A DNA stretch of 64,000 bases from the NCBI GenBank assembly GCA_012862575.1, contig BLSF01000016.1, forward strand, positions 434,001-498,000. Direction: 5' to 3'. Position numbers and translations under genes: made by a program. Shown here piece by piece: positions 11,058-22,600 of the stretch. Source of the stretch: Parietichytrium sp. I65-24A. Lineage: Eukaryota > Sar > Bigyra > Thraustochytrida > Thraustochytriidae. Under the pieces are notes generated by a model, which saw only the letters and a program-made list of their open reading frames with translations, did no database searches and was not told the origin of the DNA. Within the stretch, counting starts at the first letter, position 1. Each line of letters begins with the position of its first letter.

Positions 11058-11160
11058 NNNNNNNNNNNNNNNNNNNNNNNNNNNNNNNNNNNNNNNNNNN
11101 NNNNNNNNNNNNNNNNNNNNNNNNNNNNNNNNNNNNNNNNNNNNNNNNNNNNNNNNNNNN
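11058..11160. other. Assembly gap (103 N)
   Basis: A run of 103 N characters in which sequence on both sides belongs to the same repeated spacer unit. Confidence 0.99.
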
Positions 11161-12306
11161 TTCAACTTTTCAACTTTTCCACTTTTCAACTTTTCAACTG
11201 GGCAACCTTCGCTCCGCACGCCTCAGACAGCCACACTGACACGCCGCTTCACACGTCCGTAACCGTGGCCTAATGAGACCTACGCAATCTGCCGAGGACA
11301 CTTTCCTTTCCACCTATTTGCCGACCGAGGACGCTCTTCTGCTTTCTCTTTCTCTTACTCTTTTACTTTCTCTCCTCGCCACTGCTCCCCCCGCTACCTC
11401 CAAAGCCTAACGCCCAATAGGAGCCGCATCTCAGGCGTAGCACATGCTAGCGCAGCGTTGGGGATCGGCCAACGAAATGCGTTCCCCACCTTCAACTCTT
11501 GAACTCTCTTGAACTCGCTTGCTGTCAGCAAGTAGCGACCATGAGGTTTTCGGTAGGCGAGCCTTGAGATCCCTGGGAGGAAGAAAGAAAAAGAAAGAAA
11601 GTAAGAAAGAAAGGCGCAGAGAGAACAAAGGAAGCGTCTGGCGTTCGGCGGAACTGGAGGGAAATTCGTAGCCAACCAACACAACCAACCAAACAAAACC
11701 AAGCGAGTGTGCGAAGAGAGAAAGAAAGAAGGAAAGAAAGAAGGAAAGAAAGAAAGACTTGGTTTTTCTTGGAGCGAGGACACCGCCGGGGACAGAGGAC
11801 AGAGGAAAGAGGAAAGAGGAAAGAGGACACGCGCGGGAGAACCAGAACGCGCGGCTGCGCTGCAAAGGGGACTCACGCTTGGCGGTTCTCGGTTCTCGAG
11901 GGCGATCGCGAAAACTGGTTCTCGCGTGGGGCCACATCCTGCTGCGTGGAGCAGCGCGGGTTGGTGCAAAGTGTCGCAAGTGCACCCAAAGGCTGCGAAC
12001 TGCGCACTGCGCACTGCGTTTGGCTTTGGCTTTGACTCTGTGGTGTGCAAGGCAACGGAGAGAGTTTTGGCCGTTGATTCCTTCTGACTGACTGATTGAC
12101 TGACTGAAAGTGGTTTGGAATCTCCGTTTGGGCAATTTGAGATACGTTGATAAGCAGTATTTGGCATCTGGCGCTCGATTGAAACGAGGAGGCTCATAAT
12201 TGTGCGCTCGGAGAGCGGAGCTTGTACAAGGTGCTGGCGTTTACGTGACTTGTGAATACTAGACATTTGTTTTTGCCGCGAAAGTTGCATACTTTGGAGG
12301 AGGATG
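11161..12306. repeat. Spacer repeat, copy 2 (truncated 5', ends at a single N)
   Basis: It begins inside the TTTTCAAC repeats and ends with GGAGGAGGATG, the same 11 bases that end in the MDN1 start codon in copy 3. It is followed at once by the single N at 12307. It differs from copies 1 and 3 at shared sites (GCTGTCAGCAAG against GTTGTCATCAAG; TTTTCGGTAGG against TTTTCGTTAGG) and in microsatellite lengths. Confidence 0.9.
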
Positions 12307-12307
12307 N
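12307..12307. other. Single-N join
   Basis: One N exactly where copy 2 reaches the MDN1 start codon and the unit begins again. This is typical of two contig ends abutted by a scaffolder. Confidence 0.95.
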
Positions 12308-12308
12308 C

Positions 12309-13629
12309 GCCTCACCGCCGGGCGATCCAGTCGCAAGTACAGACGAACGACCGAAATGGAGACACGGATGAACGGATGAATCAATCAATGAATCAATGAG
12401 TGAATCAATGAATCAATGAACGAGGGTGTCTCTCCAACTCGACCCAAGGTTCAACTTTTCCACTTTTCAACTTTTCAACTTTTCCACTTTTCAACTTTTC
12501 AACTGGGCAACCTTCGCTCCGCACGCCTCAGACAGCCACACTGACACGCCGCTTCACACGTCCGTAACCGTGGCCTAATGAGACCTACGCAATCTGCCGA
12601 GGACACTTTCCTTTCCACCTATTTGCCGACCGAGGACGCTCTTCTGCTTTCTCTTTCTCTTTCTCTTACTCTTTTACTTTCTCTCCTCGCCACTGCTCCC
12701 CCCGCTACCTCCAAAGCCTAACGCCCAATAGGAGCCGCATCTCAGGCGTAGCACATGCTAGCGCAGCGTTGGGGATCGGCCAACGAAATGCGTTCCCCAC
12801 CTTCAACTCTTGAACTCTCTTGAACTCGCTTGTTGTCATCAAGTAGCGACCATGAGGTTTTCGTTAGGCGAGCCTTGAGATCCCTGGGAGGAAGAAAGAA
12901 AAAGAAAGAAAGGCGCAGAGAGAACAAAGGAAGCGTCTGGCGTTCGGCGGAACTGGAGGGAAATTCGTAGCCAACCAACACAACCAACCAAACAAAACCA
13001 AGCGAGTGTGCGAAGAGAGAAAGAGAGAAAAAGAGAAAGAAAGAAGGAAAGAAAGAAAGAAAGAAAGGAAGACTTGGTTTTTCTTGGAGCGAGGACACCG
13101 CCGGGGACAGAGGACAGAGGAAAGAGGAAAGAGGACAGAGGACACGCGCGGGAGAACCAGAACGCGCGGCTGCGCTGCAAAGGGGACTCACGCTTGGCGG
13201 TTCTCGGTTCTCGAGGGCGATCGCGAAAACTGGTTCTCGCGTGGGGCCACATCCTGCTGCGTGGAGCAGCGCGGGTTGGTGCAAAGTGCCGCAAGTGCAC
13301 CCAAAGGCTGCGAACTGCGCACTGCGCACTGCGTTTGGCTTTGGCTTTGGCTTTGGCTTTGGCTTTGACTCTGTGGTGTGCAAGGTGACGGAGAGAGTTT
13401 TGGCCGTTGATTCCTTCTGACTGACTGATTGACTGACTGAAAGTGGTTTGGAATCTCCGTTTGGGCAATTTGAGATACGTTGATAAGCAGTATTTGGCAT
13501 CTGGCGCTCGATCGAAACGAGGAGGCTCGGAGAGCGGAGCTTGTACAAACAAGGTGCTGGCGTTTACGTGACTTGTGAATACTAGACATTTGTTTTTGCC
13601 GCGGAAGTTGCATACTTTGGAGGAGGATG
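12309..13629. repeat. Spacer repeat, copy 3 (complete unit, reaches the MDN1 start)
   Basis: The only copy that holds the whole unit from CCTCACCGCC to the MDN1 ATG, about 1.32 kb. It contains a TTTGGC hexamer array (about 13333-13366) that has more units than the same array in copy 2. It is probably the true PWP1-MDN1 intergenic sequence together with bases 9948-10045. Confidence 0.85.
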
Positions 13630-16600
13630 CAACAGGAAGCTCGAAAGACGCTTTTGGCTCTGCAGCAGGCGGCTAGGGAGAATCAGAGCAGTGCAGAGTC
13701 CAACTTGAAACGGTCGGAAGCATGCTTGGCATTGCTGCGGCTATTGCGTTCCAGCGAAGCGCAAAGTGATGCGGGCGTGGCGCAAATGCAGTGGCCTCGA
13801 CCAGCGCTGATGCGATGGGCATCGCAAAATTCTGATACGGAACTGCGTACGCTAGCTGGTGCGTGTGTCTCGCTGCTGATGGGCCTTCCCGAGGAGGAGG
13901 CTGAGTCAGTCATTCTTGGAGAATCAAAGGGAGTCGATGATGCTCGCCACCGCGCGTTTGACGTGCTGAAACGTGCCTCTGTAGCCGCCGAGCAGGACGA
14001 TGATGCGGAAATGCAGGATGAAACAGAAACTGGACAAGGCCTGGAGACCGATGCAGGCCAAGCGGCAGTCATGATAGAAACAGAAACATCATCTCGCAAT
14101 GTGCATAAGGTGGTAATGGCGCTCAGGACGGGATGCCCTGTCTTGCTACAGGGGCGAAGCGGGTCAGGAAAATCTCTTGTTGTCAAAGAGGTGGCTCGCA
14201 GGTTCGGTAAACTGGAGGATCTAGTAGAACTCCAGCTGGACGATCAGATGGATAGCAAAACACTGCTAGGAACTTATGTTTGTACCGATATCCCGGGTGA
14301 ATTCAAATGGCAGCCAGGCGCACTTACCCAGGCAGTGCAGAAAGGATGCTGGGTGTTCATTGAGGACATTGATCGTACTCCTTTCGAAATTTTGGCTGCG
14401 CTTATTCCGCTCTTCGAATCCCGGCAGCTACTTCTGTCCAATCGTGACCAGGTTCTAAAGGCTGCTCCTGGTTTCCAGATCATTGCCACTACGAGAAGTT
14501 CGGTTGCCGGGATAGGTATGATGTCTATAGATCTATGGACGACTGTTAGTATCGAGCCGCTCCCGCGACTCGAGCTTGGCGTTGTTGCTCAGCACCGATA
14601 TCCCAATATCAACGTACATTTGCTTGAACTCATGCTAGAAACCTTTTATCGCATCGCCTTTGCACCATCCAAACAGAAGAGCGGCCCGACCATCAAAAAA
14701 GAGCAACTTGAAGGACAAAGTATGGAAGAAAAAGAAGCCAAGGCGGACTCCGGGAGCGAAGATGTCGAGCTTGCGCCTATAGTGAGACGCGGAATTCCTG
14801 GTAGGTCTCCCTCTGAGCGCGACTTTTTCAAGTGGCTTCAGCGTGTGTCTTCCATGGTAAATCTCTCGACCAGTGATCGAATGAATAGCGGTGGGATGAT
14901 TATCGAAAGGGAAAGGGAAGCAGTGGTTTTGGAAGCCTTGGACTGTTTTATCGCAGGAATGCCTGCCCTTGAGAATCGACTCGCTATGACCGAGTGGATG
15001 GCAGCTCTCTGGAACCTCTCTGGCGAGGATCTCGCAAAGCGTGTTTCCCAGCTGAAACCGCAGGTGGTCATGCCGAAGAACTCGTCTTCTATTCAAGTTG
15101 GGCGTGTTTCCTTGAGCAAGTCTACTTTGCGCCAAGCAGGGGCGGAGGACGTGACTGGAAAGGTCGCTGCTACTGGTGTAAGCATGCGGCTTTTGGAGCA
15201 ACTATCCGCTTGCGTTAAGATGAGCGAGCCCATCCTTCTGGTCGGAGAGACGGGCTGTGGAAAGACCTCCATGGTTCAGCATCTTGCCAAGTTGATGAAC
15301 AAGAATCTGGTTGCACAGAACATGCACGTTCAAAGCGATAGCACGGAGCTTTTGGGAGGCTACAAACCCGTGCAGCTGCAATACTTAGCAAGGCCTCTCT
15401 ACCAGCACTTTGTCGATATTTTCTGCAACTTATTTTCGGAGAGCTCCAATCAGAAGTTTCTCATTGCGGTGCACGAGAGCCTAGAAAAGTCAAACTGGAA
15501 GAAGCTCAGCAAAGCCTTTCTTCGCGCGTGTGACATGGCTGCCACAAAGCTCGCGAAGAGGCGGCTACAAGAGGATGAAGCGGATACCAACTCCCCGAAA
15601 TACAAAAAGGCAACCGATGGATCCAAAGTACTGAATGACGCTAGTCGGAGGTCGAGTGGAGAGGATGACACAGAAATGCAGCTGGCGGCTGACGCACGTC
15701 ATGCCTCTCTTGTAAATGCCTGGGACAAGTTCCGAGCTGACGCGGAACGGTTCGAAGGCCAGCGGAAAAGGGTGGAGACTAGCTTTGCATTTTCCTTTGA
15801 AGAAGGCGCTCTGGTGAAAGCAATCAAGGACGGAGACTGGGTTTTGCTTGATGAGATCAACTTGGCGACCGGAGAAACATTGGAGCGGCTCAACAGTTTG
15901 CTTGATGATGACCAAGGAACTCTCTCGCTTACCGAGAGAGGAGATCTGGAGAGAATAAAGAGGCATCCAGAGTTTCGGTTGTTTGCCGCGATGAACCCAG
16001 CCACTGACTTTGGCAAAAAGGATCTTCCACCTGCTCTGCGAAGCCGTTTTACAGAATTGTACGTCGATGAAGTTGTGGACCAGGCTGACCTTCGTCTTGT
16101 CGTATCTCATTACCTCAGCGACATCGCCGATGCACCAGTCCAGGAGATCGTTACCTACTATCTCAAAATGAGATCGCTCTCTGAAGAGCAGAAGATTCTC
16201 GACGGTGCCAATCACCCGCCTCGCTATAGTCTGAGAACGCTCTGCAGGTCACTTTCGACCGCTCGCCTCCTTTTGACTCGCGGGTTCGGACTCTCGAGGG
16301 CACTTTACGAAGGGTTTGCCATGACGTTTGCCACACTCCTCAATGAGGCGTCATATAAGGTTGTGATGAAGTTTACCAAGAAGACTTTCGTGCCTGACTT
16401 GGCTTCCAAAGCTCTGGAATCTCCTCCGCGATGCCCAGGGGGTAAGTCTGGCAAGGACAAATTCATTCTTTGCGACAAGTTCTGGGTGGAGAAAGGCCCA
16501 AGGCTTACTAGGAATGCTGCAGAGCTTCTCCCTGAGAATCGTGATGAAGTCCTCCAAGCGCTTTTGCGCCAGGAAGAGTCGGAAGCGGAATCTATCATTA

Positions 16601-19600
16601 AAAACTTTGTCATCACAAAGAGCGTCAGCGTGAACGTGCAATCGCTTGCCCGCGCAGTTGCTGCTCACAAATATCCCATTCTTTTGCAAGGCCCCACAAG
16701 TAGTGGAAAGACCACAATGGTTGCGTACCTTGCTGCTAAAACTGGTCACAAATGCGTGCGAATCAACAACCACGAGTACACCGACTTGCAGGAGTACATG
16801 GGAACCTATGTTAGCGACGCCAAGGGCAATCTCGCCTTCAGAGAAGGTATCCTCGTGGAAGCCGTCAGGAAAGGGTACTGGATTGTGCTTGACGAGTTAA
16901 ATCTTGCCCCATCGGAGGTTCTGGAAGCACTGAATCGCTTGCTTGACGACAATCGCGAACTCTTTATTCCTGAAACCCAGGAAGTGGTTCGGCCCCACCC
17001 GAGTTTCATGCTATTTGCCACACAGAACCCTCCCGGAATGTATGGTGGCCGTAAAATCCTCTCGCGAGCTTTCCGAAACCGTTTCTTAGAACTTCACGTT
17101 GGCGAGATTCCTGCAGAAGAGTTGGAAACGATTTTGAACCAGCGATGCAAGCTCGCTCCTCCGTTTTGTAAAGTGCTCGTCAATGTAATGACAGATTTGC
17201 AAATGCATCGGCAGCAGAGCAGGCTCTTTGCTGGCAAAGACGGGTTCATTACCCCCCGCGACTTGCTACGCTGGGCGAATCGCTCTCCGTCCACATACGA
17301 AGAGCTGGCCGTAGAAGGATTTTGCCTTTTGGGAGATCGCGTCCGTGTGCAGGTCGACAAAGATACGGTCAAGTCGGTCATTGAGAAGCACTGCAAAACG
17401 GAACTTACTGACGAGCTTCTCTACCCCGACACCGGCGATGCTTTTCGTAAGACTAAGGAGCAAATGTCCGCGGATCCTGAATTGGCGGAATTCGCGCGAC
17501 AGACCGGTATTTTCGGGGTTGTCTGGACAAAGGCTATGAACCGCGTGTATGCGCTTGTGAAGAGATGCCTGGATAACAAGGAGCCGGTCCTTCTTGTCGG
17601 AGAAACTGGTTGTGGGAAAACGACAGTTTGCCAGCTTCTTGCATTGCACAATAGCCAACAACTCCAGATTCTCAACTGTCACCAGAATACCGACACTGCT
17701 GACATTCTCGGTAGCCTGCGTCCAATCCGCGGAAAGGCCCAAATCGTAAAACAAATGCAAATTGTTGTTGCACAGGCAATGGGCACCGCCCAAGATGATG
17801 AGACTCCGTTGCCGACGAATGTAGATGAGCTTGAGTCTATGCTTGAAGTGTACATCGCCAACACAGAAGTTGGAGACGAGAAGCTGGCCGAGGCTCTAGT
17901 CGAGGCTAAAGACCTTGCGCGTCAGCACCGCGCTCTTTTCGAGTGGCAGGACGGTCCATTGGTGTCTGGAATGCGCGACGGGGACATGTTTTTGCTAGAC
18001 GAGCTCTCTCTTGCCGAGGATGCTGTGTTAGAACGTCTCAACAGTGTGTTGGAGCCTTCTAGGACTCTCTTTTTAGCAGAAAAGGGTGGAGATCAGGTTG
18101 AGGAAATTGTTGCGAATGAGCGTTTTAGGATATTAGGAACCATGAACCCCGGGGGAGATTACGGCAAAAAGGAGCTCTCTCCGGCATTGCGAAACCGATT
18201 TACAGAAATCTGGATACCCCCAATTCACGATCGCTCAGATCTGCAACAAATTGTGAATCAGTACTTTGCCCAAGCCTTCGAGGCATCAGAATTTGTGCAG
18301 CTTCGTGATCTTTGTGAGTCGTTTGCCGTCTCGCTTGTAGACTTTTTCCACTGGTTCAACCACGGCGAAGCACAAGGTGAGCATACTCTGGTCAGCCTGA
18401 GTCTACGGGATCTCATCTCGTGGTCCAGCTTCATCATCGCAACCCTCAAATCCCAGACTCATGCCGGATGGCAGTCGTATGTGCACGGCGCTGGGCTGGT
18501 GCTACTGGATGGCTTGGGCTTGGGCTCAGGACTTTCATTTGATACCTGCAACCAGCTCCGGCTCAAGTCGTACACGAAACTGCTGGAGCAGATCCCCAAA
18601 GAGGCCAGGGAAGACGTGATGCACCGTGATGTGTTACTTCAGCACGCGGTCCACGGAAAGCTTCCCTCCTCGGATCAACTGATTGTCATCTCCGACCAAG
18701 ACCAGCAAAAGTTCGGTATCGAACCATTCTCTATTAACCTCGGTCCGAAATTTGCAGAGGAGCAAGTCTCGTATGCTATGAACGCGCCAACGACTGCCAT
18801 GAATCTAATCAGGGTCCTTCGTGCGATGCAGTTGTCCCGACCAATTCTACTGGAAGGGAGCCCCGGTGTTGGAAAAACAAGTCTCATCGCGAGCCTGGCG
18901 AAAATGTCAGGTCATCGTCTCGTGCGCATCAATCTTTCTGAGCAGACCGATTTTTCTGATCTGATTGGCTCTGATATCCCCGCCGGCTCTGAGAGTGGCA
19001 GCAAAGGCGGAGCAGGGGGTGCCAAATTTATCTGGAGTGATGGTGTTTTCCTCTCCGCTCTCAAAGCTGGTGACTGGGTACTTCTAGACGAGCTCAATCT
19101 CGCTTCACAGTCAGTCCTTGAAGGGTTGAATGCTTGTTTGGATCACCGCTCCACCGTGTACGTTCCTGAGTTGGACCAATCGTTCCACTGCCCGCCTACA
19201 TTTCGCGTGTTTGCCGCGCAGAATCCTTTGCAGCAGGGGGGTGGACGAAAGGGCTTGCCCAAGTCTTTCCTGAATCGTTTCACCAAGGTTTTCGTGGACT
19301 CTCTGACCAACACCGACTACGAGTTCATCGTCACGACAGTGTATCCATCCATCCCAGCAGAAATTGTGCGCTCAATCGTGCACTTCAATGCTACCATCGT
19401 ACAGGATATAGTGGAAACACCAAAGTATGCCAGAGCGGGATCCCCATGGGAGTTCAATTTGCGCGACATTTTCAGACTATGTGAGCTCTGTGTTCCGAAC
19501 GGAGAAGTACTTGATCGGCAAACGTGGATGCGTAAATTGTTGACGAACGTCGCATTGGTCTATTTTGACCGTCTTCGAACTGACAGCGACCGGGCGAGAA

Positions 19601-22600
19601 TCCGACAGGCATTTGATGCTTGCTTTGGTAATGCAGGCCTCGAGTGGAAGCAGAGGCGCATTGAGCTGAATTTGACCCCAAAGCAGTTCGTGGTCGGTTC
19701 CGTTGAGCTGCCCCGAACGCCCTGGAACTGGAGCGAGAATCTGCAGGTGGGCGGGGTAGCCCCTTTTCTTCCAAGGTCTAGCATCCCTGTTCTGGAGCAT
19801 ATTGCCAAGTGCGTTGAGAAGCAGTGGCCGGTCTTGCTCGTCGGAGCTTCGGGAACAGGCAAAACGTCCATGCTGAGGTATCTTGCAACTATGTGCAACA
19901 GAACTCTTCACGAGTTCGCCGTGACAAGTTCAACTGATTCTACGGAGCTGCTAGGCTGCTTTGAGCAATATGATGCGGACCGAAAGAATAAAATTTATCG
20001 AGTAAGGCTAGTTAGATTGCTGGAGTATTTGCTCTCGCGGGTTCTGCTGCAAGGGTCGAAATTCCAGAAAAAGAGTAAAAGGATTGCCAAGTTGGAGAAA
20101 TTGCGTCAGCGCTTGGATGCCGTTGATAGGCACGACTCCAAACAAGCACTCCGCTTCACCTCGAAGCAAGAGGAAGAGCTGAGGCAGATTGCCGAGGACG
20201 AGGCCACTGCTTTGGAAGTCGCGAAAGATGTTCTCGATTCAGTTGTGGTGTCCTTGAATAGTTCAGACGCATCGTTTGCACAGAAGGAATTGGCGGAGCT
20301 GTCCCAGGCTGCTCTCGAGCGCCAAGCCAGCTTAATGGAGTCAACCGATGCTTCCAATGGGGCAAACATCGGAGCTTTTGAGTGGGTAGATGGCACTCTT
20401 GTGCGAGCAATGGAGAAGGGCGACTGGGTCGTCCTTGACAATGCCAATTTGTGCAATCCAACCGTGCTAGACAGACTGAATCCTGTCCTCGAGCTAGGCG
20501 GGGAGCTGATGATCAATGAGTGTGGTATGGTGAACGGTTTGCCGCGCATAGTCAAGCCGCATCCCGACTTTCGCGTTTTTCTAGTCATGGATCCACATTA
20601 TGGCGAGATCAGTCGCGCAATGCGGAACAGGTGTGTCGAGGTTGCGCTCATTGAGCCAAAGCCCGAGGAGTTGGTCGAGATCGGAGACGCTCAACGTGCT
20701 TTGAGGTATATGGGCATTCCAGAAATGTTTGTGGAGTGTATGGCGACAAATGGCGCAGTTCGGTGCGCTCGAGACCTAGTCAAGTGGGCGAAGGAGTTCT
20801 TGGCGCACGGAAGAAGAACACTCACCGGAGAGGGTGCTTTTGTGGCTTTGCAAGACAGCTTTAGGCTTGTTTTTGGCGACGGGTGCAAGCATCAAGACTC
20901 ACTTGCCCAAGCAGAGTCGAACTCGGCTTTAGTGCACGAGGTGTTCTCGAGCATCCGTTTTACAAAGTTTTGGCTCTGCGAGTCCAGATTGTTCTCGGTG
21001 ATCGGAGATGTCCAAACTCTATCGGACAAACCCACCTCGGAGTTCTTGCAAAGTGCAACTGACCACGACTTTGAGGTGCGCTCATGGCTTCTTGGAGAAG
21101 CGGGTCAGCAAGAGGTTATGGACAATCTGCTTGAGGGCCTCAACGCGATCAAATCGCTAGCTCTTTCTTGCGAACTAATTCGTTCCCCACAGGGTGTAGC
21201 GTCTGGTGATGCAGCCACATATATGCCATACCTCCGCCACCAAGTTGATGCCGAGCGACTTGAGCAAGGCGACGTTCAACATCTCGTCGGGCAATGCTTC
21301 CAGCTAGTTGCAAACTGCGTAACGTTTCGCGCTCACGACTCACGGGAAGAGCAGACCTTGAAAAGCCACGAGGGATACTGGCCTACATCCTTGATGGAGG
21401 GCTTGCTCCTTTTCCGCGTTGGAAAAGTGAGCAAGGAAGACTTTGGCACTGTCTCAAGTGGAGTTATTCCTCTGCTTCTTCCAGCACTGTATGCAGTTGA
21501 TGACTTTGTCATGCGCTGCGTGCAGGCGCTATTGGAGCTTGCTTTGAAATTTGACCGTGATCAAATGCGTTGTGTGGTTCTTTCCTTGATTCACATTTCT
21601 AGAATCCAGGACTATATCCGTTTTCACTTTGGCGAAGTTCGCATGTCGACAACTGCAACAGAGGACGAAGAGGATGAAGATGATGAAAATGAAGGAAGTG
21701 TAGGTGAGGATATTGGCTCGCGAAGGGGTGGCGTCTTGGACGTGGAGCGCGGGCTTGCAATGTACTCGGTTCTTCAGACGCGACTTTCTAAAGCTATTCA
21801 CTCGTGCTTGTCGGCTTTTGGGGAGTCGTGGAGATCTGTCGAACAGAGTTTTGGAGTCGTTCTACATCACGTGTGCGCAATAGATTCGTCACTCGGGCCA
21901 AGGACTAGCCGCAGTTTTGATGCGCTTGGCAACTTTGCCACTCTCGCCTCTGAAAGGCACGTAGGTCTGGGAACATCGAACCAGACTTCGCATGTTTCGG
22001 AGCTCGTTGCGAAGGCGGTTTGGGAGCAGAGTGGCCACCCAAAGGCTCTTGCCTCCGAAGAGCTGTACTTACTCTCCGAGAGGATCCGTAAATTGGTTTT
22101 TGCACTGGCCAATGGCGAAGAAATGTCGTTTTCCGGCCTCGTGAAGCACGCTCACACTAGCTTTCTTCTCAGCACCGGTGACATTCATGGTCTCTTGGAC
22201 GCATTGTGTACCATCCAATGGCTCAATCACCAAGTAAAGGGTGAGAGCGGCTCTCTGATCCAAGGGTCCTTTGCGAGCTCTACGTCTCTGACCGGCATTT
22301 CTTCCTGGCTTGATACTCTGGAGGCTCAAGTGGAATTCAAGCGTCGCACAATACTTGAGAAGCCGCTTTTGCAACAATTTGTGGATCGCTGGGCAGTGGA
22401 CAATAGCCTAATCGACAAGGTTGCTGGAACCGACGAACCCGAGAAGCTCGAGCTTCCTTCGAATCTCAGCGCTTCTTGGACTTGGCTGACGTTCTCGCAA
22501 CTAAAGCCTTTGGTTGACCACTGGGTGTCTGGCGCCGCTGCAAAGCTGGCTGAGGGAATTCTCCGAGGTGTGGGAAACCATGAGAGTCGTGTCCTGTTGC

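Noticed and set aside
11394-13552. Minus-strand frames of 230-300 codons in the spacer repeats
   Set aside because: They are low-complexity Ser/Phe/Leu-rich sequence. Between copy 2 and copy 3 the indels shift the reading frame, so no protein is conserved.
10046-13629. A true tandem duplication or satellite before MDN1
   Set aside because: The copies meet only at N characters and vary as alleles do, so an assembly artefact is the simpler reading.
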